DNA of 5,535 bases from Gammaproteobacteria bacterium (lineage in GTDB: Bacteria; Pseudomonadota; Gammaproteobacteria; UBA9214), in the NCBI GenBank assembly GCA_030635865.1, contig DAOVYA010000127.1:1-5535 (forward strand). Reading direction: 5' to 3'. The position numbers were made by a program, and so were the translations under genes. The notes beneath the pieces are model-generated. The model saw only the letters and a list, made by a program, of their open reading frames with translations, did not search any database and had not been told where the DNA came from. Position 1 is the first letter of the stretch; each line of letters begins with the position of its first letter. Shown here piece by piece: positions 1 through 5,535 of the stretch.

Positions 1-757
1 ACCTGAGAACTGGATTGGCGTTGGAGGCAAACTCGGAAAGGACTTCCAGTACTTTACAGAACGCTATCCCTTTATTGCACACGGCCTGTCCCTGTCGATT
101 GGCAGCCCGGCACCACTGGATGAGACCTTTCTCCACCGGGTCAAACGCCTGCTGGATCAACATAATTTTCGTTTCTACAGCGAACACCTGAGCTATTGCA
201 GTGATGACGGGCATCTCTATGACCTGATGCCGATTCCATTTACCGAAGAGGCCGTTCACTATGTTGCAGGCCGTATCCGCCGTGTGCAGGAAATTCTTGA
301 ACGGCGCATTGCCATGGAGAATGTTTCCTACTACGCAGCGCCCGGCAAGGAAATGGAAGAAATTGATTTTATCAATGCAGTCCTGGCAGAAGCCGACTGT
401 GACCTGCTGCTGGACGTGAACAATATTTACGTCAACAGTATCAACCATCGCTATAACGCGGAAGAATTCCTGAAAGCACTGCCGGCCGAACGCATTGCGT
501 ACTTCCACATTGCCGGCCACTACGATGAAGCAGATGACCTGAAAGTCGATACCCACGGCGCTGATATTATAGACCCGGTCTGGTCATTACTGGAAACCGC
601 CTATGAGTATTTCGGGGTAGTCCCCACACTGCTTGAACGCGACTTCAATATTCCTCCACTGCCCGAATTGCTGACCGAGGTCGAGCAGATCGGAAGCCTG
701 CAGGAAAAATGGGGTGTCACTCATGACAAGGGCATTACCCGTGGAATCAAGGCCTGA
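1..757 (+). CDS. hvfB: MNIO (DUF692) family RiPP peptide maturase, HvfB-like, 5'-truncated
   Basis: The reading frame is open from the left edge (first whole codon at 2) to TGA at 755-757, so the true start is upstream and about 251 C-terminal residues are visible. The frame carries the metal-ligand motifs of the DUF692 TIM-barrel fold: AHGLSLS (His codon 80-82), SEHLSY (His 185-187), ENVSYY (Glu 317, Asn 320), [13 protein letters not shown] (Asp 413, Asn 419, His 446), HIAGH (His 506 and 518), DTHG (Asp 548, His 554) and a late LLERD Glu (635). Known family members (MbnB, HvfB, BufB, TglH) are multinuclear non-heme iron oxidases that modify cysteines of precursor peptides. Assignment to the HvfB branch is inferred from the motif wording and from the hvfC and hvfX neighbours. 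An internal ATG at 227 is not the start, because conserved motifs lie upstream of it. Expected to be cytoplasmic and to work with HvfC. No key motif is missing in the visible part. Confidence 0.93.
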   Translation, partial: PENWIGVGGKLGKDFQYFTERYPFIAHGLSLSIGSPAPLDETFLHRVKRLLDQHNFRFYSEHLSYCSDDGHLYDLMPIPFTEEAVHYVAGRIRRVQEILERRIAMENVSYYAAPGKEMEEIDFINAVLAEADCDLLLDVNNIYVNSINHRYNAEEFLKALPAERIAYFHIAGHYDEADDLKVDTHGADIIDPVWSLLETAYEYFGVVPTLLERDFNIPPLPELLTEVEQIGSLQEKWGVTHDKGITRGIKA

Positions 758-1508
758 ATTCACCCGCAGGCAGTACCAGTTCGCTGCGCACATTCGCGAC
801 CCGGAGCACCAGCCCGCACCGGGTGATGTTGAAGACCGGCGCATGAAGATCTACCGGGAACTGTTCTACAACAATGTTGAAGGTTTTCTTTCAGGCACCT
901 TCCCGGTACTCAGGGAAATTCACGAAGACAAGGCCTGGCACAGCATGGTGCAGGACTATTTTTCCAACCACCTCTCCCACACCCCGCTGTTCCTGGAGAT
1001 TCCACGTGAATTTCTGGTCTGGCTTGAAAATGAGCGCGTGCACGAACCGGGCGATTTCCCCTTTCTCTACGAGCTGGCCCATTACGAATGGGTGGAACTT
1101 GCCCTGTCGATTTCAGAAGAAACCCTTGAGCAGGACAATGTCGACCCGGATGGTGACCTGTTAGCAGGTATGCCGGTACTGTCGCCGCTGGCCTGGCAGC
1201 TTGCCTATCAATACCCGGTTCACAGAATCGGCCCGGACTTCCTCCCGCAACAATCTGGTGAAAACCCGACCCTGCTGGTTGTCTACCGCGACAATATGGA
1301 TGAAGTCGGGTTCATGGAGGTTAACCCGGTCACCAAGCGCCTGCTGGAACTCATCGCGAAAGACGGCAACTCGACCGGTGAAGCGTTGCTTAAACGTATC
1401 GCCGACGAGCTGTCTCACCCCCAGCCCGAGGTCGTGGTCAACGGCGGCATGGAGATCATGCAAGGCTTACTCGAGAAAAAGATATTGTTGGGTACAAAAC
1501 AACACTAA
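723..1508 (+). CDS. hvfC: HvfC family (DUF2063) RiPP maturation partner protein
   Basis: A protein of 261 residues from ATG 723. The N-terminal half is a typical DUF2063 domain (residues about 13-105), with [15 protein letters not shown], the [20 protein letters not shown] block (residues 37-56) and TFPVL. The middle has HYEWVELAL (120-128). The C-terminal part (about 150-250) resembles the small helical/winged domain of the neisserial NGO1945 type. In known systems this protein binds the DUF692 enzyme and helps present the precursor peptide; the older label 'putative DNA-binding' came from a structural guess. It overlaps hvfB by 35 bp, which suggests translational coupling. An alternative GTG start at 714 (three extra residues) has AGGA 8 nt upstream, while ATG 723 has only a weak GGGGTG 5' of it. 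I chose ATG on codon preference and similarity of N-terminal length to relatives as I remember them. The stop is TAA at 1506-1508. Confidence 0.92.
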   Translation: MTRALPVESRPEFTRRQYQFAAHIRDPEHQPAPGDVEDRRMKIYRELFYNNVEGFLSGTFPVLREIHEDKAWHSMVQDYFSNHLSHTPLFLEIPREFLVWLENERVHEPGDFPFLYELAHYEWVELALSISEETLEQDNVDPDGDLLAGMPVLSPLAWQLAYQYPVHRIGPDFLPQQSGENPTLLVVYRDNMDEVGFMEVNPVTKRLLELIAKDGNSTGEALLKRIADELSHPQPEVVVNGGMEIMQGLLEKKILLGTKQH

Positions 1509-1534
1509 TCCTGCAGCACAGGCAGGGAAAAACC

Positions 1535-1540
1535 GGAGGA
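1535..1540 (+). promoter_or_regulatory. Ribosome binding site of hvfX
   Basis: GGAGGA lies 7 nt before ATG 1548. It is a near-perfect Shine-Dalgarno sequence and clearly fixes the hvfX start. It is much stronger than the sites in front of hvfC, so hvfX may be translated independently at a higher rate. Confidence 0.8.
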
Positions 1541-1547
1541 GATATCC

Positions 1548-2201
1548 ATGATAGGTTTTCTGAACTGCATGCAGGGCCTGCTTGACCGAACACGCGCCAT
1601 TGATTTTCTTGCGCCATTGGCATTACGCCTCTACCTGGTGCCGATCTTCTGGATGGGAGGCACCCAGAAACTTGAAAATGCCGGGCTGGACTGTTTCGGC
1701 AGCGAAGCCGGCTGCAGCCTGGTACCCAAGCAGGACATCATCGACTGGTTTGGAAACCCGGACTGGGGGCTCGGACTGCCCTTCCCCGAACTCATGGCCT
1801 ACCTGGCATCCTACACGGAATATTTCGGGGCCATCCTGCTGCTGATTGGTTTGACGGTACGCTGGATATCCCTCCCCCTCATGTTCACCATGGTTGTAGC
1901 TGCCGTATCCGTACACTTGCCGAACGGCTGGCTGGCGATTGCCGAGGGCAGCGGTTTCTTTGCCACTGAACGTACACAAGGTGCAATCGAACGCCTGAAC
2001 CAGGCCAAGGCAGTCCTGCAGGAAGAGGCCAACTACAACTGGATCACGGAAAATGGCAGTCTGGTGATACTCAATAACGGCATTGAGTTTGCCGCCACTT
2101 ATTTCATCATGCTGCTAACCCTGTTCTTCATCGGCGCCGGCAAGTACGCCAGCATCGATTACTGGATTGCCCGCAAGTGGAGAACGGCCGGCAGCTGCTG
2201 A
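1548..2201 (+). CDS. hvfX: HvfX-type DoxX-like membrane protein of the copper-RiPP operon
   Basis: A protein of 217 residues with four predicted membrane helices: about 20-38 (LAPLALRLYLVPIFWMGGTQKL region), 83-103 (YLASYTEYFGAILLLIGLT), 107-124 (ISLPLMFTMVVAAVSVHL) and 179-197 (IEFAATYFIMLLTLFFIGA). DoxX-type signatures are visible: the Arg/Tyr-rich first helix, WFGNPDWGLGLPFP (67-80), and VRWISLP between helices 2 and 3. A long loop before helix 4 (about 126-176) contains an amphipathic helix (AIERLNQAKAVLQEE). The gene starts 39 bp after hvfC and most likely belongs to the same operon. Related DoxX-like proteins are regular members of hvf/buf operons and are presumed to act in copper handling or in maturation or export of the modified peptide; the exact role is not established by this sequence. 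The first extracytoplasmic loop carries a Cys pair (C49, C56), and Cys217 is the last residue. Confidence 0.9.
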   Translation: MIGFLNCMQGLLDRTRAIDFLAPLALRLYLVPIFWMGGTQKLENAGLDCFGSEAGCSLVPKQDIIDWFGNPDWGLGLPFPELMAYLASYTEYFGAILLLIGLTVRWISLPLMFTMVVAAVSVHLPNGWLAIAEGSGFFATERTQGAIERLNQAKAVLQEEANYNWITENGSLVILNNGIEFAATYFIMLLTLFFIGAGKYASIDYWIARKWRTAGSC

Positions 2202-2266
2202 ACACAAACCAGTGGCCGCACCAGTCTATAATGGCTAAATAAACGGTTTACATCCAGAAAGGATAA

Positions 2267-2406
2267 CTCTCGCCAAGACGCCAAGATCGCAAAGTAACAA
2301 GCTATAGTTAAAATAGCATATCAGCCTTTCTTTCTTGGCGTCTTTGCGCCTTTGCCTACATGGATGTAGGTAAGGGGCGTGAGCAGGAGCGGAAGCTTTG
2401 CGAGAG
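2267..2406. repeat. Imperfect inverted-repeat element built of CGCMAAGR-like octamers
   Basis: The left arm (2267-2294) reads CTCT followed by CGCCAAGA, CGCCAAGA and TCGCAAAG. The right arm (2326-2354 plus 2401-2406), read on the minus strand, is CTCT then CGCAAAGG, CGCAAAGA and CGCCAAGA. The two outer ends are CTCTCG and CGAGAG. The centre is AT-rich, with a 5-bp stem GCTAT/ATAGC (2301-2305 and 2313-2317). No protein is encoded. From memory, similar 'CGCCAAGACGC...' hairpins recur between genes of many proteobacteria, but copy number here cannot be judged from one window. The right arm looks interrupted by the insert at 2355-2395. Confidence 0.6.
2355..2395. repeat. Short palindromic insert splitting the right arm of the octamer repeat
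   Basis: The block begins with the palindrome CCTACATGGATGTAGG (2355-2370, 7-bp stem, GG loop) and continues with a GGGGCGTGAGCAGGAGCGG segment. It is flanked by direct CTTTG repeats at 2350-2354 and 2396-2400. If the block and one CTTTG are removed, the right arm becomes continuous (GCGCCTTTGCGAGAG) and matches the left arm out to its end. This makes a small mobile hairpin insertion with a 5-bp target duplication a good explanation. The family name is unknown to me. Confidence 0.5.
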
Positions 2407-2459
2407 AAATTGAAGCGTTTAATGAATAGCAACCAAATATGAACAGATCACATACTCCA

Positions 2460-2466
2460 AGAGGGG
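2460..2466 (+). promoter_or_regulatory. Ribosome binding site of the glutamate-synthase-domain gene
   Basis: AGAGGGG ends 7 nt before ATG 2474. This spacing favours ATG 2474 over the in-frame TTG at 2468, which would lie only 1 nt from the site, and over the ATG at 2483. Confidence 0.65.
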
Positions 2467-2473
2467 CTTGTAT

Positions 2474-4003
2474 ATGGATCTGATGTCTGGCGGCACCTTC
2501 TCTTTCGTCACGGCCGTGATGGACATCATGGCAACCCTGTTCGTAATCCTGATCGGCGTGGGTGTGCTTGCAGTCATCGTGCTGTTCATATCCGATGTCA
2601 CCCAGACGAAGAGTGCGATCCGGCGCAACTACCCGGTTGTCGGCCGCTTCCGCTATTTCTTCGAACACATGGGGGAATTCTTCCGGCAGTATTTCTTCGC
2701 CATGGACCGGGAAGAACTGCCGTTCAACCGTGCCCAGCGCTCCTGGGCCTACCGGGCCGCCAAGAATATCGATAACACGGTCGGGTTTGGTTCCACCCGT
2801 GACCTGCGCCCGACGGGTACGGTCATGTTCGTGAACTGTCCGTTTCCGACACTGGGTCAGGACGCCGTGCCACCCTGCGATGTCACCATCGGCCCCTTTT
2901 GCAGGAAACCCTACACCACCAACTCCCTGTTCAATATTTCCGGCATGAGCTTTGGCGCAATTTCCAAACCGGCCGTCCGGGCCTTGTCCAGTGGGGCAAA
3001 AGCGGCAGGCTGCTGGATGAACACGGGTGAAGGCGGCCTGTCCCCCTACCACCTCGAAGGTGGCGCCGACATCGTCTTCCAGATCGGCACGGCCAAGAAT
3101 GGCGTGCGCGACCTGCAGGGCAACCTGGACGATGACAGAATTCGCGAGATTGCTGCACACGATGCAGTGCGCATGTTTGAAATCAAGATGAGCCAGGGTG
3201 CCAAACCCGGCAAGGGCGGGATCCTGCCCGGCGGCAAGGTAACGGAGGAGATTGCAACCATCCGTGGCATCCCGGCTGGCAGTGATGCAATCAGCCCGAA
3301 CCGGCACCTCGACATCAATTCAAACAGTGACCTGCTCGATATGATCCACCGTGTACGCGAAGTTTCCGGCAAGCCGGTTGGCTTCAAGGCCGTGATTGGC
3401 GCCTATGGCTGGCTGGATGGGTTGTTCGAGGAAATCAATAAACGCGGCATTGAAAGTGCGCCGGATTTCATCACTGTTGACAGTGCCGACGGCGGCACCG
3501 GTGCAGCACCCATGCCATTGATCGATGATGTCGGCCTGCCATTACGTGAAAGCCTGCCAATGCTGGTCGACAAGCTCAACGAATACGGCCTGCGCGAGCG
3601 CACCAGGGTAATTGCCTCGGGGAAACTCATTACGCCGACCGACGTAGCATGGGCATTATGTCTGGGTGCCGATTTTATTGTCTCGGCGCGCGGATTCATG
3701 TTTGCGCTGGGTTGCATCCAGGCGCTGCAATGCAACAAGAATACCTGCCCGACCGGTATCACCACGCACAACAGGAAACTCCAGAGAGGGCTGAACCCAC
3801 AGGACAAGGCGGTACGCGTGGCAAACTATGCGAAAAACATGGTGTATGAAGTCGGCATACTCGCGCACTCCTGCGGGGTCAGGGAACCACGTGAGTTACG
3901 CCGTTTTCATGCGCGTGTCGTCTCGAATAACGGCCTCTCCATACCACTGAATGAACTGCATCCTGACGTGGTGCCGCCCGCTCGGAAAACCGGTACTACC
4001 TGA
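2474..4003 (+). CDS. Stand-alone FMN-binding glutamate synthase family protein, membrane-anchored
   Basis: A protein of 509 residues. An N-terminal hydrophobic helix (about 15-39) is followed by a short linker with basic residues (TQTKSAIRRNYPVVGRFRY) and then the glutamate synthase central/FMN domain (about 95-490). Visible motifs are NISGMSFGAIS (154-164), NTGEGGLSPYH (from 183), KMSQGAKPGKGG (238-249), DSADGGTGAAP (336-346) and the 3Fe-4S cluster motif C414-x5-C420-x4-C425 in a CNKNTCPTGI context. The glutaminase and GXGXG domains of the large GltB subunit are absent, so this is the short GltS-domain type also seen in archaeal glutamate synthases and N-methylglutamate synthase subunit C. 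Glutamate formation from 2-oxoglutarate is plausible, but the amino donor, electron donor and real substrate are unknown, and no small subunit is adjacent. The single helix suggests attachment to the inner membrane with the catalytic part in the cytoplasm. The stop is TGA at 4001-4003, 17 bp before the antiporter gene. Confidence 0.92.
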   Translation: MDLMSGGTFSFVTAVMDIMATLFVILIGVGVLAVIVLFISDVTQTKSAIRRNYPVVGRFRYFFEHMGEFFRQYFFAMDREELPFNRAQRSWAYRAAKNIDNTVGFGSTRDLRPTGTVMFVNCPFPTLGQDAVPPCDVTIGPFCRKPYTTNSLFNISGMSFGAISKPAVRALSSGAKAAGCWMNTGEGGLSPYHLEGGADIVFQIGTAKNGVRDLQGNLDDDRIREIAAHDAVRMFEIKMSQGAKPGKGGILPGGKVTEEIATIRGIPAGSDAISPNRHLDINSNSDLLDMIHRVREVSGKPVGFKAVIGAYGWLDGLFEEINKRGIESAPDFITVDSADGGTGAAPMPLIDDVGLPLRESLPMLVDKLNEYGLRERTRVIASGKLITPTDVAWALCLGADFIVSARGFMFALGCIQALQCNKNTCPTGITTHNRKLQRGLNPQDKAVRVANYAKNMVYEVGILAHSCGVREPRELRRFHARVVSNNGLSIPLNELHPDVVPPARKTGTT

Positions 4004-4007
4004 GGAG
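4002..4007 (+). promoter_or_regulatory. Ribosome binding site of the antiporter gene
   Basis: GAGGAG overlaps the last two bases of the preceding TGA stop and ends 13 nt before ATG 4021. The spacing is longer than ideal, but no other ATG or GTG in frame lies nearer. The overlap with the stop codon is consistent with translational coupling of the two genes. Confidence 0.5.
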
Positions 4008-4020
4008 CAGCACCACATTC

Positions 4021-5250
4021 ATGGGTACCGAACACACCATCCTGATCCTGATCGGCATGCTGTTGCTGGCCATCGCCCTGCAACCACTGGCACACAGGAT
4101 CCGCCTGCCATTTACCGCCACCCTTGTGATCGCCGGTTTTGCTGCCTCTGAACTACTCGTCAGCACAGGTTTTGATACCGGTGTCCGCGCCGAGGGGTTT
4201 CATGACCTGGTCTTCTTCGTTTTTCTGCCAGTACTGATCTTCGAATCAGCCTACAACATAAACGCCCGCATCCTCTGTAAGAACCTGCTGCCGATCCTCG
4301 TCCTCGCCATCCCCCTGATGCTGCTCTCGGTCCTGATTACGGCAGTACTGGTTTACTATGGAATTGGTCACCCAGCCGGCTTTCCGTGGATTGCCGCACT
4401 GTTAACCGGTGCCCTGTTGTCTGCCACCGACCCGGTGGCCGTGGTTGCAATGTTCAAGCAGATGGGTGTGCCGAAGCGGCTTGCCATCCTGGTGGAAGGT
4501 GAAAGCCTGCTCAATGATGCCGCGGCAATCGTCGTTTTCGGGGTCTTTATTGCAATCGCAACCGGTTCGGATGGCCCGATGACCTTCGCAGATGCCTTGT
4601 TGCACTTTGTTCGCGTCTTCTTTGGCGGAATACTGGTCGGTGGTGCTACCGGCCTGTTATTTACCGGTATTGTCAGACTCTTGCAGGATACCGTGACCAA
4701 GTCGCTGGCCACTATCATCAGTGCATACTTTGCCTTCGCGCTTGCTGAATCTTTTTTGCACGTCTCCGGCATCATGTCAGTGCTTGTTACCGGTCTGATC
4801 CTCGGCCACATGATTCATCATGCCAAACCCGGCATCACCGTCGGGTTTATCCAGGAACTCTGGGAATTCAATGCCTTCGTCGCCAATGCACTGGTATTCC
4901 TGCTGATGGGTGTCGTCACCACAACCGGCATGTTCGAGGAACGCTGGCTGGCCATGCTGATCGGCATTGCTGCCGTACTGATTGCACGCGCAATCGGCAT
5001 CTTCACCTTTGTTCCCTTGCTGAATAAAGCAGCGCCGATCGAACCCATCGATCGGGCCTACCAGGTAATCATGCTGTGGGGTGGATTACGCGGGGCCGTT
5101 ACCCTGGCACTCGCACTCTCCCTGCCAACCACGCTCGACTACTGGTGGACGATCCAGTCGATCGCCTTTGGTGTGGTGTTATTTACTTTATTTGCACAGG
5201 CAACCAGCACAGGTGCCCTGCTGCGACACTATGGCCTGAATAAGAACTGA
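4021..5250 (+). CDS. CPA1-family Na+/H+ antiporter
   Basis: A protein of 409 residues, almost entirely hydrophobic, with about eleven or twelve membrane helices and a very short C-terminus (LLRHYGLNKN). CPA1 signatures are present: LPFTATLVIAGF near residues 29-40, FLPVLIFESAYNINARIL, SATDPVAV (T136-D137-P138), EGESLLNDAAAIVVF with E161 and the N165-D166 pair, and GLRGAVTLALALSLP (from G355). In characterised NhaP/NHE proteins the ND-motif Asp binds the exchanged Na+ and H+, so D166 is the likely transport residue. The large cytoplasmic C-terminal regulatory domain found in many NHE and NhaP proteins is missing. The expected role is Na+ (or Li+/K+) export in exchange for protons at the inner membrane, in pH and salt homeostasis. 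Ion preference cannot be read from sequence. The gene follows the glutamate-synthase-domain gene by 17 bp and is probably cotranscribed. Confidence 0.93.
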   Translation: MGTEHTILILIGMLLLAIALQPLAHRIRLPFTATLVIAGFAASELLVSTGFDTGVRAEGFHDLVFFVFLPVLIFESAYNINARILCKNLLPILVLAIPLMLLSVLITAVLVYYGIGHPAGFPWIAALLTGALLSATDPVAVVAMFKQMGVPKRLAILVEGESLLNDAAAIVVFGVFIAIATGSDGPMTFADALLHFVRVFFGGILVGGATGLLFTGIVRLLQDTVTKSLATIISAYFAFALAESFLHVSGIMSVLVTGLILGHMIHHAKPGITVGFIQELWEFNAFVANALVFLLMGVVTTTGMFEERWLAMLIGIAAVLIARAIGIFTFVPLLNKAAPIEPIDRAYQVIMLWGGLRGAVTLALALSLPTTLDYWWTIQSIAFGVVLFTLFAQATSTGALLRHYGLNKN

Positions 5251-5321
5251 CCCAGGTGAACAACACGGGGCGGGGAAATATTCGAGGCCGTCAATGAAAC
5301 AGCCCCAAGAAGTACAGCATT

Positions 5322-5480
5322 CTAGCAGGCTGTTGAAAAAGCCTCAGGTGAGTGCGAGACAAGGCAAAAACCGGCGAAAAAGCGCAGTGTACACTCAGTC
5401 TGCCGCTTCGCGACCCCGCATTTTGAGCCGGTTTTTAACGCAGGATCGTGCCACATGAGGGTTTTTCAACAGCCTGCTAG
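5322..5480. mobile_element. MITE-like non-autonomous element with 19-bp terminal inverted repeats
   Basis: The ends 5322-5340 (CTAGCAGGCTGTTGAAAAA) and 5462-5480 are perfect inverted copies over 19 bp. Complementarity continues inward with CCTCAGGTG (5342-5350) against CACATGAGG (5452-5460), 8 of 9 paired. A second perfect 10-bp inner pair is AAAAACCGGC (5366-5375) with GCCGGTTTTT (5427-5436). The middle contains the palindrome AGTGTACACT (5386-5395). The element is 159 bp and has no room for a transposase. CTAG at both ends can be read either as part of the repeat or as a 4-bp target duplication; CTAG-type targets are known for IS5-type transposases. The GGCTGTTGAAAAA end resembles insertion-sequence termini common in gammaproteobacteria, but I cannot name the parent IS. 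Confidence 0.75.
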
Positions 5481-5535
5481 CTGGCCGAGATAATGGGCAC
5501 CATAATAACCGACACCAGGATTGCCGCTGTGCAAA
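5477..5535 (-). CDS. Possible C-terminus of a convergent membrane-protein gene (partial)
   Basis: On the minus strand, the frame starting at 5533 reads CTAAILVSVIMVPIISAS and ends in TAG at 5479-5477. The peptide is strongly hydrophobic and looks like the last helix of a transporter or channel, and its codons suit the G+C-rich style of the neighbouring genes. Only 18 residues are visible, so the family cannot be named and chance is not excluded. The plus strand also stays open here (an ATG at 5494 without a good ribosome site). If real, the gene converges on the antiporter gene, and the MITE sits directly at its stop codon. Confidence 0.3.
   Translation of the reverse strand, partial: CTAAILVSVIMVPIISAS

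Larger units (their letters stand above)
2202..2473. other. Intergenic region between the hvf operon and the glutamate-synthase-domain gene
   Basis: These 272 bp show no credible coding region. They hold the octamer inverted-repeat element (2267-2406) with its internal insert, described separately. The flanks (2202-2266 and 2407-2459) are more AT-rich than the genes. The promoter for the downstream gene should lie here, but I find no convincing -35/-10 pair. TTGAAG at 2410-2415 with AAATAT at 2435-2440 has a 19-bp spacer and is weak. No hairpin followed by a T-run is seen directly after hvfX, so the repeat's own stem may be the only structure that could end the hvf transcript. Confidence 0.6.

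Noticed and set aside
2227..2232. TATAAT, an exact -10 hexamer just after hvfX
   Set aside because: No recognisable -35 lies 16-18 bp upstream and there is no TG extension, so a promoter call is not supported; AT-rich intergenic DNA yields such hexamers by chance.
2267..2294. Tandem CGCCAAGA units as a possible CRISPR or VNTR
   Set aside because: The units are only 8 bp with no spacers, and the matching inverted arm explains them better.
2321..3307. Long minus-strand open frame (328 codons) across the repeat and the glutamate-synthase-domain gene
   Set aside because: It is antisense to a gene with clear FMN and 3Fe-4S motifs. Its translation shows no recognisable domain, and it arises from the codon bias of the opposite strand.
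4368..4811. Minus-strand open frame of 147 codons inside the antiporter gene
   Set aside because: It is antisense to conserved CPA1 motifs (TDP, ESLLND); a shadow of the real gene.
5251..5321. Possible rho-independent terminator after the antiporter gene
   Set aside because: GGGGC and GCCCC segments exist, but the loop is long and no T-run follows. The MITE hairpin is the only strong structure nearby.

Overview
The window (about 55% G+C by impression) looks like the chromosome of a gammaproteobacterium, probably an environmental or marine lineage. The evidence is the protein similarity and the gene arrangement; no rRNA or marker gene fixes the taxon. There are four complete or nearly complete plus-strand genes in two groups, a second intergenic repeat beyond them, and possibly the tail of a minus-strand gene at the right edge.

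Region 1 (1-2201) is the downstream part of an hvf-type operon. It holds an MNIO/DUF692 multinuclear iron peptide maturase (hvfB, 5' end outside the window), an overlapping DUF2063 partner protein (hvfC), and a DoxX-like four-helix membrane protein (hvfX). In characterised relatives (Haemophilus HvfABC, methanobactin MbnBC, bufferin BufBC), the DUF692 enzyme and its partner convert cysteines of a short precursor into oxazolone/thioamide-type copper ligands. The precursor gene (hvfA) is expected just upstream, outside the window. The operon therefore most likely makes a copper-binding ribosomal peptide.

Region 2 (2202-2473) is intergenic. It contains an imperfect inverted repeat whose arms are built from 8-bp CGCMAAGR-like units. 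Its right arm appears to be split by a 41-bp palindromic insert flanked by a 5-bp direct repeat (CTTTG), which reads as one small element nested in another.

Region 3 (2474-5250) is a likely two-gene transcription unit. The first gene is a stand-alone, membrane-anchored FMN/3Fe-4S glutamate-synthase-domain protein. The second, 17 bp downstream, is a CPA1-family Na+/H+ antiporter. The biochemical link between them is not evident from sequence.

Region 4 (5251-5535) contains a 159-bp MITE-like element (5322-5480) with 19-bp perfect terminal inverted repeats that begin and end with CTAG. To its right, a minus-strand reading frame encoding a hydrophobic peptide ends exactly in the CTAG, suggesting the C-terminus of a convergent membrane-protein gene that continues beyond the window.
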